The notes: generated by a model not told the origin, from the letters alone. A stretch of DNA of 64,000 nt from Acidimicrobiales bacterium mtb01 (GCA_004379135.1 NBNI01000007.1:124001-188000); one strand, 5' to 3'. Counted from the stretch's first letter, positions 52,571 through 62,281 are shown. Numbers and translations: made by a program.

Positions 52571-53434
52571 ATGAATGCGCACGAGATGATGGAGGCGCTG
52601 GCCGACACGAGCCTCACTCGCGAACAGGGCATCCAGCGGATGATCGACTTCATGGCGCCCCATGGTTCGCGATACTTCGACGCGATCTACGGATCGTTCT
52701 TCGGTCGCGAGGCGATCGCGGCCTGGTTGATTCCGACCATGGCCGAGATCGAGTTCATCGAGTTCCGCCCCACGCAACCGCCGGCGCTCCTCGACGACGG
52801 CGAAGGTGGCACATCACTCGACGAGTGGCAGATGTTCGCCGGCGACATGCCGTTGTCGAAGGGCGTCAGCGTCCGCCGTTATCGCGATGGCTTCATCACC
52901 TGGGCGTGCGACGTGTACGACACGGGCCCGTTCCGTCAGCCCGGACCCAACGGCGAAGTCGCTCCGTTGCCGCCCGCACCGTCGCTCGACGGTTGGGATC
53001 GTTGGGTCGGCACTGCGGTCACCGCGGCCCGTGAGGTCGACTTCGACAAGGACTGCGACCAGTTCCACCCCACCGACTCGATCTACATCGACCCCATCTT
53101 CGGAGAGTTCCGCGGACAGGCCCGGATCCGCGAGTGGATGGTCGACGTGATGCCCAAGTGCGGGAACATCGAGTTCTCGCCGGTCGGCCCCGAACTGAAC
53201 GACGGCACCACGTACGTGCAGGAGTGGGTGCAAATGGCGGCGCTGCCGAGCGGCGAGCGGGTGCCGATGACGCGGGGAACGAGCGTGCGCCGTTACCGCG
53301 ACGGTTGGACGGTGTACGCGGCCGACTACTTCGACACCGCGACGGTGATGACTCCCGCGGTCATGAAGGCCAGCATCGAGTGCGGCTCGACCATCGGCGT
53401 CGCCGACATCATGAAGTGGCGCTCGGCCGGCTGA
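52571..53434 (+). CDS. protein with two SnoaL/NTF2-like domains
   Basis: A 287-aa protein made of two similar halves: each contains a YF-DAIYG or SIYIDPIFG type start, an R-W/W-L helix and VSVRRYRDGFITWACDVYDTG or TSVRRYRDGWTVYAADYFDT. Such alpha+beta barrels bind or isomerise small polyketide- or steroid-like molecules. It starts 1 nt after the stop of the amidohydrolase, so they are one transcript. Catalytic role not determinable. Confidence 0.82.
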   Translation: MNAHEMMEALADTSLTREQGIQRMIDFMAPHGSRYFDAIYGSFFGREAIAAWLIPTMAEIEFIEFRPTQPPALLDDGEGGTSLDEWQMFAGDMPLSKGVSVRRYRDGFITWACDVYDTGPFRQPGPNGEVAPLPPAPSLDGWDRWVGTAVTAAREVDFDKDCDQFHPTDSIYIDPIFGEFRGQARIREWMVDVMPKCGNIEFSPVGPELNDGTTYVQEWVQMAALPSGERVPMTRGTSVRRYRDGWTVYAADYFDTATVMTPAVMKASIECGSTIGVADIMKWRSAG

Positions 53435-53443
53435 ATCACGCGG

Positions 53444-54211
53444 TCAGTCGAACTCGCGCAGACGGACCGACAGGCAGGTCACGCAGCCTTCCAACTTGAT
53501 GTACTCGGAGATGTCGACGCAGATCGGCTCGTAGCCGAGGTCACGGAACATCTGCGCGCTACGAGGCGCGTCGGCGGCCATCAGCAAGCGCTTGTCGTCG
53601 ATGAGAACGACGTGGGCCCCCGATTCCTCGGGCATCGACATGTACTGGGGGAACACCGACGAATCGTCGACCGCGGGATCCCAGCCCACCACGGTTCCGT
53701 CGGGGAGTGCGGTGACGGCCGACTTGAGGTGGAGGACCTTCGTCACGGGTACCGCGACGACTCGGGCGCCCATCGGTTCGACGAGGGCCGCGAACTGATC
53801 GATACCCGACTGGTTGGTCCGGCCGCCGCGGCCGATGTAGATGGTGTCGCCGATCTTCAGGACGTCACCGCCGTCCATGGTGCCCGGGGCTTCGATGCGG
53901 GCGATGCGGCAACCAAGTTCGCGGACGATCGGCTCGACCGCTTCGATCTCCGGCTTGCGGGTGTCGTCGCCGGGTCGGGTGATGATCGCGAGGTCGCGGA
54001 AAATCACCACGGCGTCCTCCACGAACACGCAGTCGGGGCACGAGTCGAGCGTCGGAACCTCGCGAACCGACCAGCCCGAGTCGTGCAGGACAGCCACATA
54101 CGACTCCCATTGCCGGCGGGCGAGATCGATGTCGACGGGTCGTCGTTCGAGGTGCGTGAGAACTCCGTCGGCGAGTCGCGAACTCGTGCGTCGGACCAGG
54201 GCTACGGTCAT
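53444..54211 (-). CDS. dimethylargininase (DDAH) family protein
   Basis: A 255-aa guanidine-modifying enzyme. DCVFVEDAVVIF and EAPGTMDGGDVLKIG bind the guanidinium, LHLKSAVTALPDGT holds the catalytic His, and EGCVTCLSVRL near the C-terminus the nucleophilic Cys. It would hydrolyse methylated arginine, or arginine itself, to citrulline. The ATG is 6 nt after TAGGCT, suggesting a leaderless transcript. It converges on the SnoaL-like gene and is divergent from the second amidohydrolase. Confidence 0.9.
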   Translation of the reverse strand: MTVALVRRTSSRLADGVLTHLERRPVDIDLARRQWESYVAVLHDSGWSVREVPTLDSCPDCVFVEDAVVIFRDLAIITRPGDDTRKPEIEAVEPIVRELGCRIARIEAPGTMDGGDVLKIGDTIYIGRGGRTNQSGIDQFAALVEPMGARVVAVPVTKVLHLKSAVTALPDGTVVGWDPAVDDSSVFPQYMSMPEESGAHVVLIDDKRLLMAADAPRSAQMFRDLGYEPICVDISEYIKLEGCVTCLSVRLREFD

Positions 54212-54298
54212 TCGACGAGCCTAGGGCTCTTCTACAATCCGTCGGGGGAACGCGGGGACTCACGGGAACGCCCGCGAACACAGGGAGACGCTGGAGAC

Positions 54299-55981
54299 AT
54301 GGCACACGATCTGATCATTCGCGGCGGCACGGTCATCGATGGCACGGGTGCGGCCGGAGTTCGCGCCGACGTGGCCGTCGACGGCGATCGCATCACCGCC
54401 ATCGGCGATCTCGCCGCGTCCACCGCCAAGCGGGAGATCGACGCGAGCGGGAAGGTGGTCACACCCGGCTTCGTCGACCTACACACGCACCTCGACGCCC
54501 AGGTGGCATGGGATCCGTACATGACGTCGTCGTCATGGCACGGAGTCACCACCGTTCTCACCGGCAACTGCGGCGTGACCTTCGCGCCGGTCGCTCCGAG
54601 TTCGAAGTCGTATCTCGCCGAGTTGATGGAGAGCGTCGAGGACATCCCGCGCGAGGCGATCCTCAACGGACTTCCGTGGGACTGGGAGACCTTCCCGCAG
54701 TACCTCGAATCGGTGCAGCGCTTGCGGCCCGCACTCAACGTCGTCGGCCTGCTTGGACACTGCGCCGTCCGCTATCACGTGATGGGCGATCGCTCGATGG
54801 CCGAGGATGCCGTCGCGACCGACGACGAGTTGGCTCGTATGCGCGACATCACCGCCGAGGCGATCGCGGGTGGTGCGGTCGGCTTCTCGACGTCGCGAAT
54901 CCTCGTCCACACCGTGCCCGACGGGCGCAAGGTCCCCGGCACGTTCGCGTCGATCGATGAGTACCTCGCCGTCGCGGACGGAATGAACGACGGCGGAGGC
55001 GGACTCTTCCAGGCCGTGCTCGACTTCGAAACCAAGTTCCAGCACGAGATCGACCTGTTGCGCGCGATGGCCCGCCGTGGCGGTCGTGTTCTCTTCTCGG
55101 GCGGAGTCGGCAACGGCAACGCCGACGCCGCCGGCTTCTGGAACGGCATGCTCGCCGACATCCGCGCCAACGACGGCGACATCACCACCATTTCGATGAC
55201 GCGACCGAGCGGAAGTCTGATGGGCCTGTATCAGGTGCCGCCGGTCGGAAGCTCGCGGTGGCGCGCCGTCATGGCGTTGCCCACGCTCGAGGACCGCCTT
55301 GCCGCACTGGCCGATGCGTCCACTCGCGCCGAGTTGATCGAAGAGGGCAAGGCGCGCGGCACGTGGTACGACCCGCAGTACATCCACCCGCTGGGTCAGG
55401 GCGTCGTTCCCGAGTACGACGTCGAGGGCGGCGAGTCGCTCGCCGACATCGCGGCCCGGGCCGGTAAGCATCCGGTCGAGGTGATCGTCGAGCGTCTGCT
55501 CGAATCGCAGGGCCGCGAGTTGTTCAACGTGTGGTTCTTCAACCGCAACCGGGCCAACATCGGCGAGTTCCTCAAACTCGATGCGGTGGTTCCGGGCCTG
55601 GGCGATGCCGGTGCGCACGCGGGTCAGATCTGCGACGCCGATGCGCCCACGCACTATCTCGCGTATTGGGCGCGCGACCGCCGGATCGCCACCCTTCCTG
55701 ACGCGGTCAGCCGACTCACGTCGAAGCCGGCGGCGGTTCTCCGACTCATCGATCGCGGAACTCTTCGCGCCGGAGCGTTCGCCGACATCAACGTGTTCGA
55801 TCCGGACGCGCTGCAGGTGGGGTACCCCGAATACGTGAACGACTTCCCGAACGGCAAGGGACGTCTGCGAGTGGGAGCCAGCGGCTACGCGGCGACCCTC
55901 GTGAACGGCGAAGTCGTCACCGAGAATGGCGTCAACACGGGCGCTCGTCCGGGACGAGTCGTTCGCGAATTCGCGCGCTGA
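54299..55981 (+). CDS. D-aminoacylase-type amidohydrolase (paralogue)
   Basis: A 560-aa relative of the protein at 50809-52569. LIIRGGTVIDGTG, VDLHTHLDAQVAWDP, GNCGVTFAPV and GLGDAGAHAGQICDADAP align with it. The central region differs, so the substrates may differ. ATG at 54299 has a GGAG site 5 nt upstream, and the frame is open further up without homology. The leader (54230-54298) contains many GGGGA/CGGGA repeats. Confidence 0.87.
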   Translation: MAHDLIIRGGTVIDGTGAAGVRADVAVDGDRITAIGDLAASTAKREIDASGKVVTPGFVDLHTHLDAQVAWDPYMTSSSWHGVTTVLTGNCGVTFAPVAPSSKSYLAELMESVEDIPREAILNGLPWDWETFPQYLESVQRLRPALNVVGLLGHCAVRYHVMGDRSMAEDAVATDDELARMRDITAEAIAGGAVGFSTSRILVHTVPDGRKVPGTFASIDEYLAVADGMNDGGGGLFQAVLDFETKFQHEIDLLRAMARRGGRVLFSGGVGNGNADAAGFWNGMLADIRANDGDITTISMTRPSGSLMGLYQVPPVGSSRWRAVMALPTLEDRLAALADASTRAELIEEGKARGTWYDPQYIHPLGQGVVPEYDVEGGESLADIAARAGKHPVEVIVERLLESQGRELFNVWFFNRNRANIGEFLKLDAVVPGLGDAGAHAGQICDADAPTHYLAYWARDRRIATLPDAVSRLTSKPAAVLRLIDRGTLRAGAFADINVFDPDALQVGYPEYVNDFPNGKGRLRVGASGYAATLVNGEVVTENGVNTGARPGRVVREFAR

Positions 55982-55982
55982 G

Positions 55983-57029
55983 TCAGCCCGCCACGTCGGC
56001 GTGATGCGCCGCGACCAAGTCGGGGTACGAGCGCGTGTAGTAGTTCCAGAGTTGCTCGCCGAAGAGCGACGCCGAGGTGCTGCTCGTGCCCGACGCGCCC
56101 GACAGCAGTTCGTCGCGCTTGGCCATGAAACCGGCCTCGCGGTGGCGCGGACTCGCCGCCACCGCCTCGACGAATCGTGAGTCGAGTTCGAGTGGAGCCA
56201 GGCTGGTGCGCAGGTCGGGTCCGTGGAAGTAGGCCGACGAAAAGCGCGGTTGATCGGCCACGACCCGGTGCTTGGTGGCCACGAGATAGTTGCCGGTCAT
56301 CGACTGCAGCATCTCGCCCAGGTTCACGACGATCGCGTCGTCGCGCGGTGGAACCTCGATCCAGTCGCCGTTCGGGTTGAGCGCCTGCAGGCCGCCGACG
56401 CCGTGTTGCAGGAGGAGCGTGAGGAACCCGGCGTCGTTGTGCTCGTTGACCCCGGCTCCGCCCTTCGGCGTCGTCGGGTACGAGATCAACTTCACCAACG
56501 AGTACCGGCGTTCTCCGAAGCGATCGCGAAAGGTCGTGGGCGGCAGGCCGAGGCCGCGCGCCAGAACCGACATGAGTTCGTCGGCCAGTTCGCCCATGGT
56601 CCGGAAGAACTCGACGACCGCCGCGCGGAAACCGGGAAGGGTCGACTCGGGGAGCCACTGGTTCGGCCCATCGATGCGCAGAAACGCTGGTGACGTTCCG
56701 GCCGGATAGGGCGGGTTCTCCGTCGAGAGGTCGAGTTGCTCGCGATGGTCGACCTTGTTGTCGGTCAACTCGGATCCGATGTCCTCCCAGCCCCGGAAGT
56801 ACGGCGAGTTGACCTTGGCGATGCGCTGTTTGACGTCGTGGGGGAGTGCGAAGAACGAACGCAGAAGAGCGAAGTAGCGGTCGAGGAACGACTCGTCGAT
56901 GCCGTGATCGACCAGGGTGAAGAAGCCGACCTCGTGGCACACGCGCACCAGATCACGAGCGGCCGCATCGGGGTCGCCGCGACGCCATGACGCAGCGGAA
57001 ATTTCGGGGATCTCGGTGAAAACAGCCAT
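55983..57029 (-). CDS. isopenicillin N synthase-like 2-oxoglutarate/Fe(II) oxygenase
   Basis: A 348-aa 2OG-Fe(II) dioxygenase of the IPNS/gibberellin-oxidase group. DIOX_N leads (EVGFFTLVDHGID), then the iron ligands His and Asp in NEHNDAGFLTL and His in ATKHRVV, with RFSSAYFHGP holding the 2OG-binding Arg. Substrate unknown. The ATG at 57029 is chosen because upstream in-frame codons are the 69-bp repeat and tRNA DNA. Stop is 1 nt from the amidohydrolase stop. Confidence 0.89.
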   Translation of the reverse strand: MAVFTEIPEISAASWRRGDPDAAARDLVRVCHEVGFFTLVDHGIDESFLDRYFALLRSFFALPHDVKQRIAKVNSPYFRGWEDIGSELTDNKVDHREQLDLSTENPPYPAGTSPAFLRIDGPNQWLPESTLPGFRAAVVEFFRTMGELADELMSVLARGLGLPPTTFRDRFGERRYSLVKLISYPTTPKGGAGVNEHNDAGFLTLLLQHGVGGLQALNPNGDWIEVPPRDDAIVVNLGEMLQSMTGNYLVATKHRVVADQPRFSSAYFHGPDLRTSLAPLELDSRFVEAVAASPRHREAGFMAKRDELLSGASGTSSTSASLFGEQLWNYYTRSYPDLVAAHHADVAG

Positions 57030-57031
57030 GC

Positions 57032-57169
57032 TGGAGTGGGTGACGGGATCCGTCGCTTCGCTCCTCCCGATTCGATCGACCGTACGAGCGCCTTCGGCGC
57101 TGGAGCGGGTGAAGGGATCCGTCGCTTCGCTCCTCCCGATTCGATCGACCGTACGAGCGCCTTCGGCGC
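57032..57169. repeat. 69-bp tandem repeat carrying the 3' end of tRNA-Gly
   Basis: Two full units (57032-57100, 57101-57169) differ at only about three positions, and a partial third unit (57170-57186) is the 3' end of the tRNA-Gly gene itself. Each unit thus has the tRNA acceptor 3' strand and CCA, followed on the minus strand by hairpins AGCGCC-GAA-GGCGCT and GCGAAGC-type. No integrase is nearby. Confidence 0.9.
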
Positions 57170-57244
<75 letters not shown>

Positions 57245-57253
57245 AAGGGAGGC

Positions 57254-57865
57254 TCATGTTAGCGAGCCGGACCTCCGTCGGGCACGGGCGATCAGCACCA
57301 CCAAGCCGACCGCAATGAGCGCGATCGCGCCGTACTGGATGTAGTCGCCCCAGCGTCCGGCCTTCTTCCATTGGTCGCCCAGTCCCCAGCCGATCGAGAT
57401 CCAGATCGTGTTCCACGCCAGCGATCCGAACGCGGTCAGCAGCGAGAAACGACCGATCGGCATCTTCTCGGCGCCGGCCGGGATCGACACGACCGAGCGG
57501 ACCACCGGCACCAGTCGACCGAACAGAACGACGAGCGTTCCGTGACGCTCGAACCACTGGAATCCCTTGTGCACATCGGACTTCTTCAGTCCGACGAAGC
57601 GTCCGATACCGGCGAGGAATGCTTCGAGTCGATCTTCGTTCAGGAGACGGCCGATCCCGTAGAGGAAGTACGCGCCAACGACCGAGCCGATCGTGGCGAA
57701 CGCGACCGCACCCACGAAACCGAACCGCGTCTCGCTCACGTTGAATCCGGTGAGCAGCAGAACAAGTTCGGAGGGGATGGGCGGGAAGATGTTCTCGAGC
57801 GCCACCAGAGCGGCCACGCCGAGCAACCCGATGGCGTCGATGAAGTCGGCGGCCCAATCGATCAT
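57254..57865 (-). CDS. DedA-family membrane protein
   Basis: A 203-aa SNARE-associated/DedA protein. LENIFPPIPSELVLLLTGF, the GAYFLYGIGR block and the signature FGRLVPVVRSVVSIPAGAEKM are all present, with four to five spans. DedA proteins flip phospholipid or carrier lipids such as undecaprenyl phosphate and support proton-dependent envelope functions. It lies upstream on the same strand as tRNA-Gly. Confidence 0.92.
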   Translation of the reverse strand: MIDWAADFIDAIGLLGVAALVALENIFPPIPSELVLLLTGFNVSETRFGFVGAVAFATIGSVVGAYFLYGIGRLLNEDRLEAFLAGIGRFVGLKKSDVHKGFQWFERHGTLVVLFGRLVPVVRSVVSIPAGAEKMPIGRFSLLTAFGSLAWNTIWISIGWGLGDQWKKAGRWGDYIQYGAIALIAVGLVVLIARARRRSGSLT

Positions 57866-58072
57866 CGTGTCGAGCCTAGATGTTGGCGGCGCGGCGAGGG
57901 CGGTGTTCAGTACGGGTCGACGGTCGACTTGAACTTGCTCATCGGATGCGGTCCGGCCGCGATGGGCGAGTGGTTAGCCGGCTCATCCGATTCGCGGCAG
58001 GTGGGTGAGCATTCGATCACGGGAATCCCGCTCATGGTTCGACACCAGGTCGGGGGCTATCGTCGATCGGGC

Positions 58073-59806
58073 GTGTTGAAGAGGTTGCTGTCCGAGGCGT
58101 TGAAGCCATTCCGAAGACTTCTCGCCGTGGTTGTCGTCTTCCAGGCCATCCAAGCCGTGGCCGGTCTCCTTCTTCCCACCCTCAACGCCGACATCATCGA
58201 CAAGGGTGTCGCGCGCGGCGACACCGGATACATCGGCCGCCTCGGTCTGGTGATGCTCGGAGTGTCGTTCATTCAGGTCTTCTTCTCGGTCCTCGCCGTG
58301 CGCTGGGGAGCCCGGATCGCGATGGGCTTCGGTCGTGATCTCCGCGCGTCGCTGTTCCACCAGGTGAACTCGTTCTCGGCCCGTGAGCTCAACCGTTTCG
58401 GTTCACCATCGCTCATCACCCGCATCACCAACGACGTCCAGCAGGTCCAGATGCTGGTTCTCATGACTTGCACGATGTTGCTCGCGGCTCCCTTCACAGC
58501 GGTGGCCGGCGTCGCCCTCGCCATCCACGAAGACGCCGGACTGTCCTGGATCATCGTGGTCGCGATCCCGGTGGTCGTCGTGCTGCTCGCGAACATCATC
58601 GGGCGGATGGTGCCGAACTTCCGCGTCATGCAGGAGAAGGTCGACCGCATCAACGAGATCCTTCGCGAGCAGCTCACCGGAATACGCGTCGTTCGCGCGT
58701 TCGTTCGCGAGCCCGAGGAGATCGAACGTTTCCGATCGGCCAACTCGTCGTTGACCTCCACCGCTCTTCGGGGCGGCCGCCTCCAGGGACTGATGTTCCC
58801 GACGGTCACGCTGGTGGTCAACGCGTCGTGCGTCGCGGTGGTGTGGGTCGGTGCCTATCGAGTCGAGGACGGTTCGACGCAGATCGGGTCGTTGCTCGCT
58901 TTCCTCACCTACCTCATCCAGATCCTGATGGCGGTGTTGATGTCGACGTTCATGGCCGCTCTGTGGCCGCGGGCCTCGGCGAGCGCCGAGCGAATCGTCG
59001 AGGTCCTCGACACTGAGACATCGGTGGTCGTGGCCCCCGACGCCCGCACCACGGTCGACGAACGGGCCACGCTCGAGTTCCGTCACGTCGGGTTCAGCTA
59101 TCCGGGCGCCGCCGAGCCGGTACTGCGCGACGTGTCGTTCCGAGTCGGCCCGGGGGAGACCCTCGCGATCATCGGCAGCACGGGTTCGGGCAAGACGACG
59201 CTCGTCAACCTCATCCCTCGTCTCGTCGACGCGACGGCCGGTTCGGTCGTCGTCGACGGAGTCGACGTTCGCCAACTCGCACCCGAGGTGATCTGGTCAC
59301 GGGTGGGCCTGGTGCCGCAGAAGCCATTCCTCTTCTCGGGAACCGTGGCCTCGAATCTGCGGTACGGGCGATCCGACGCCACCGAAGCCGAAATGTGGGA
59401 AGCGCTCGAGATCGCCCAGGCGGCCGACTTCGTCGCCCAGATGCCCGGAGGACTCGACGCGCCGATCACACAGGGTGGGGCCAACGTGTCGGGTGGTCAG
59501 CGTCAACGCCTCTCGATCGCCCGCGCGGTGATCCGCCGCCCCGAGTTCTACGTGTTCGACGACGCCTTCTCGGCCCTCGACCTCGCGACCGACGCGCGTC
59601 TGCGCTCCGCCCTCGCGCCGGTCACGCGTGATTCGGTGATGATCGTGGTCGCGCAACGCGTCTCCACCATCCGCCACGCCGATCACATCCTGGTCCTCGA
59701 GGACGGCGAGGTGATGGGACTCGGAACGCACGACGAGTTGCTCGCGACATGTCCGACCTATCAGGAAATCGTCCAGTCCCAGTACAGCGAGGAGAGCGTG
59801 GCATGA
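58073..59806 (+). CDS. ABC exporter half-transporter A (degenerate ATP site)
   Basis: A 577-aa half-ABC exporter: six-span membrane domain (about 15-310), NBD with Walker A GSTGSGKT and signature NVSGGQRQ. Walker B ends VFDDAFSALD with Asp where the catalytic Glu is expected, and the switch reads VVAQRVST with Gln in place of His, so its ATP site is degenerate. The GTG at 58073 is preferred, 9 nt after TATCGT; an ATG at 58034 is an alternative. Coupled to the next gene by an ATGA overlap, giving a heterodimer. Confidence 0.9.
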   Translation: MLKRLLSEALKPFRRLLAVVVVFQAIQAVAGLLLPTLNADIIDKGVARGDTGYIGRLGLVMLGVSFIQVFFSVLAVRWGARIAMGFGRDLRASLFHQVNSFSARELNRFGSPSLITRITNDVQQVQMLVLMTCTMLLAAPFTAVAGVALAIHEDAGLSWIIVVAIPVVVVLLANIIGRMVPNFRVMQEKVDRINEILREQLTGIRVVRAFVREPEEIERFRSANSSLTSTALRGGRLQGLMFPTVTLVVNASCVAVVWVGAYRVEDGSTQIGSLLAFLTYLIQILMAVLMSTFMAALWPRASASAERIVEVLDTETSVVVAPDARTTVDERATLEFRHVGFSYPGAAEPVLRDVSFRVGPGETLAIIGSTGSGKTTLVNLIPRLVDATAGSVVVDGVDVRQLAPEVIWSRVGLVPQKPFLFSGTVASNLRYGRSDATEAEMWEALEIAQAADFVAQMPGGLDAPITQGGANVSGGQRQRLSIARAVIRRPEFYVFDDAFSALDLATDARLRSALAPVTRDSVMIVVAQRVSTIRHADHILVLEDGEVMGLGTHDELLATCPTYQEIVQSQYSEESVA

Positions 59807-61644
59807 ATCAGCCCCGCGGCGCCTCGGTGACCGAGATGCGGACCGGCCGGTTCCATTCGGTCGGAATCCCCACCGAGAAGTCGAAGGACTTCGGAGGAAC
59901 ATCACGTCGACTGGCCCGCCGTCTCGGCCGCGACGGAACGGTCGTCATCGTCATCATGGTGTTGGCCGTCGTCAGCGTCACGCTGGTGGTCCTCGGGCCG
60001 CGCATCCTCGGGCGGGCCACCGACATCGTGTTCGAGGGACTGTTCTCGGGCGGCATCGACTTCGGCCGCCTGCACCGCACGCTCGGCCTGGCCCTGGCCG
60101 TGTACGTCGGCTCGTATCTCCTCGGTTACCTCCAGGCCTTCTTGTTGGCCGGAGTCGTCCAGCGCACGATGTTCCGGCTGCGCCGTGACGTGGAAGCCAA
60201 GATCCACGCGCTGCCGTTGTCGTACGTCGACCAGAACTCGCGTGGCGATCTGCTGAGTCGCGTCACCAACGACATCGACAACATCTCGCAGAGTCTCCAA
60301 CAGTCGCTCAGCCAGTTGCTCACCTCGGTTCTCACGATCATCGGCGTCCTCGTGATGATGTTCGAGGTCTCGTTCCTGCTCGCGCTCATCGCACTGGCCG
60401 TCATTCCCATCTCGCTGTTCGCGACCAAGAGCATCGCCTCGCGGTCGAAGGTCAAGTTCATGGCCCAGTGGGCCAAGACCGGTCAGGTGAACGGAATCAT
60501 CGAGGAGACGTTCACGGGCCACGCGATCGTCAAGGCGTTCGGCCAGCAATCCGAAGTCGAGACGCGTTTCGCGCGAACCAATCAGGACTTGTTCGAAGCG
60601 GCCGACGGGGCGCAATTCATGTCGGGCTCGATCCAGCCCGTCATGATGTTCCTTGGCAACCTCAATTACGTGGCCATCGCCGTGATCGGCGGAATGCGCG
60701 TGACATCGGGAGCATTGACGCTGGGCGACATCCAGGCCTTCGCCCAGTATTCGCGCCAGTTCACCGTTCCGCTCACCACCACCGCGTCGATGTTCAACGT
60801 CCTGCAGTCGGGCGTGGCCTCGGCCGAGCGCGTCTTCGAACTCCTCGACGCGACCGAGCAGACGCCCGATCGGGGCGAGGCTCCCACCGAACCGACACGA
60901 GGCGACATCCGCTTCGAGAACGTGTCGTTCTCGTACTCACCCGAGCGGCCGCTGATCTCCGACCTGTCGTTCGGGGCGCGTCCGGGCGAGACGGTGGCGA
61001 TCGTCGGGCCCACCGGAGCCGGCAAGACCACGCTCGTGAATTTGCTGATGCGGTTCTACGAACTCGACGGAGGACGCATCGTCCTCGACGGTCGCGACAT
61101 CGCATCGATTCCGCGGTCGGCTCTTCGTTCGCAAATCGGCATGGTGTTGCAGGACACCTGGTTGTTCAACGGCACGATTCGGGAGAACATCGCGTTCGGC
61201 AATCCGCAGGCCACCGAGCAGCAGATCCTTGCCGCCGCCAAGGCCACCTACGTCGATCGCTTCGTGCATTCGCTTCCCGATGGTTACGACACGGTGCTCG
61301 ACGGCGAGGGTGCGGCGGTGAGCGCGGGCGAGAAGCAGCTCCTGACCATTGCCCGCGCGTTCCTGGCCGACCCGGCCATCCTCATCCTCGACGAGGCGAC
61401 CAGTTCGGTCGACACCCGTACCGAAGTGCTCATCCAGAAGGCGATGTCCGCGCTGCGCCGCGACCGTACGAGCTTCGTGATCGCGCACCGCCTCTCCACC
61501 ATTCGCGACGCGACCGTCATCCTCGTCATGGAGAACGGAGCGATCGTCGAACAGGGATCGCACGACGAATTGCTGCGCGCCAAAGGCGCGTACCACCGGC
61601 TGTATCAGTCGCAGTTCAGCGGCGCGGCGACCGAACTGGGTTGA
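59803..61644 (+). CDS. ABC exporter half-transporter B
   Basis: A 613-aa half-transporter. An extra N-terminal stretch of about 45 aa precedes six spans, then the NBD with Walker A GPTGAGKTT, Walker B LILDEATSSVD (Glu present) and H-loop IAHRLST. Its signature reads AVSAGEKQ instead of LSGGQ. Combined with A, one composite site is canonical (B Walker motifs with A signature) and one is degenerate, as in TM287/288- and TmrAB-type drug or lipid exporters. Confidence 0.92.
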   Translation: MNQPRGASVTEMRTGRFHSVGIPTEKSKDFGGTSRRLARRLGRDGTVVIVIMVLAVVSVTLVVLGPRILGRATDIVFEGLFSGGIDFGRLHRTLGLALAVYVGSYLLGYLQAFLLAGVVQRTMFRLRRDVEAKIHALPLSYVDQNSRGDLLSRVTNDIDNISQSLQQSLSQLLTSVLTIIGVLVMMFEVSFLLALIALAVIPISLFATKSIASRSKVKFMAQWAKTGQVNGIIEETFTGHAIVKAFGQQSEVETRFARTNQDLFEAADGAQFMSGSIQPVMMFLGNLNYVAIAVIGGMRVTSGALTLGDIQAFAQYSRQFTVPLTTTASMFNVLQSGVASAERVFELLDATEQTPDRGEAPTEPTRGDIRFENVSFSYSPERPLISDLSFGARPGETVAIVGPTGAGKTTLVNLLMRFYELDGGRIVLDGRDIASIPRSALRSQIGMVLQDTWLFNGTIRENIAFGNPQATEQQILAAAKATYVDRFVHSLPDGYDTVLDGEGAAVSAGEKQLLTIARAFLADPAILILDEATSSVDTRTEVLIQKAMSALRRDRTSFVIAHRLSTIRDATVILVMENGAIVEQGSHDELLRAKGAYHRLYQSQFSGAATELG

Positions 61645-61645
61645 G

Positions 61646-62131
61646 TCAGCCCAGCAATTGCTCGATGGCGCCGACGATCGCCGGATCGTCGGGTGCGACC
61701 ATCGGACTGAATCGGGCCACGATGCGGCCATCGCCGGCCACGAGGAACTTCTCGAAGTTCCAGCGGATGTCGCCCGAGGTTCCCTCGGTGTCGGCGACCT
61801 TCGTGAGTTCGCCGTAGATCGGGTGGCGGCCGTCGCCGTTCACGTCGATCTTCTCGGTGAGCGGGAAGGTGACGCCGTACGTGACCGAGCAGAACGTGGC
61901 GATCTCATCCGGTGACCCGGGTTCCTGGCCCGCGAACTGATTGCACGGAACTCCGACCACGCTCAGGCCCTTGGCACCGAAGCGCTTCTGGAGATCCTCG
62001 AGTCCGGTGTACTGAGGGGTGAGACCGCACTTGCTCGCCACGTTGACCACGAGATACGCCTTGGCACCGAACGAGCCGAGCGAGGACGGCGAGCCGTCGA
62101 GACGGTGGATCGGAAGATCGAGAATGCTCAT
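61646..62131 (-). CDS. glutathione peroxidase family protein (Cys type)
   Basis: A 161-aa thiol peroxidase. VNVASKCGLTPQY holds the peroxidatic Cys (not Sec), VGVPCNQFAGQEPG the Gln motif and WNFEKFLV the Trp/Asn of the tetrad. Reductant is probably thioredoxin, as is usual for such bacterial Gpx proteins. The ATG at 62131 is chosen over an upstream frame that runs into the tRNA-Pro gene. Confidence 0.92.
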   Translation of the reverse strand: MSILDLPIHRLDGSPSSLGSFGAKAYLVVNVASKCGLTPQYTGLEDLQKRFGAKGLSVVGVPCNQFAGQEPGSPDEIATFCSVTYGVTFPLTEKIDVNGDGRHPIYGELTKVADTEGTSGDIRWNFEKFLVAGDGRIVARFSPMVAPDDPAIVGAIEQLLG

Positions 62132-62168
62132 GGACGAACCCTGCCACAGCACGGCTCGTCGTCGAGAG

Positions 62169-62240
62169 TCGGGGAGGGGGGATTTGAACCCCCGACCTCC
62201 TGCACCCAAAGCAGGAACGCTACCACTGCGCCACTCCCCG
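62169..62240 (-). tRNA. tRNA-Pro (anticodon TGG)
   Basis: Minus-strand cloverleaf: acceptor CGGGGAG/CTCCCCG, D arm GCGC/GCGT with a short loop, anticodon stem CCTGC/GCAGG with loop TTTGGGT (anticodon TGG), T arm GGGGG/CCCCC with TTCAAAT and discriminator A. CCA is not encoded (CTC follows). It lies just upstream of the histidine kinase, on the opposite strand. Confidence 0.94.
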
Positions 62241-62281
62241 GTCACCGAGATACTACCCGCCACTCCCTTACGATCGAGAGC

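Noticed and set aside
57032-57169. Extra tRNA-Gly genes or pseudogenes in the repeats
   Set aside because: Only about the last 17 nt of the tRNA are copied; no anticodon or D arm exists.
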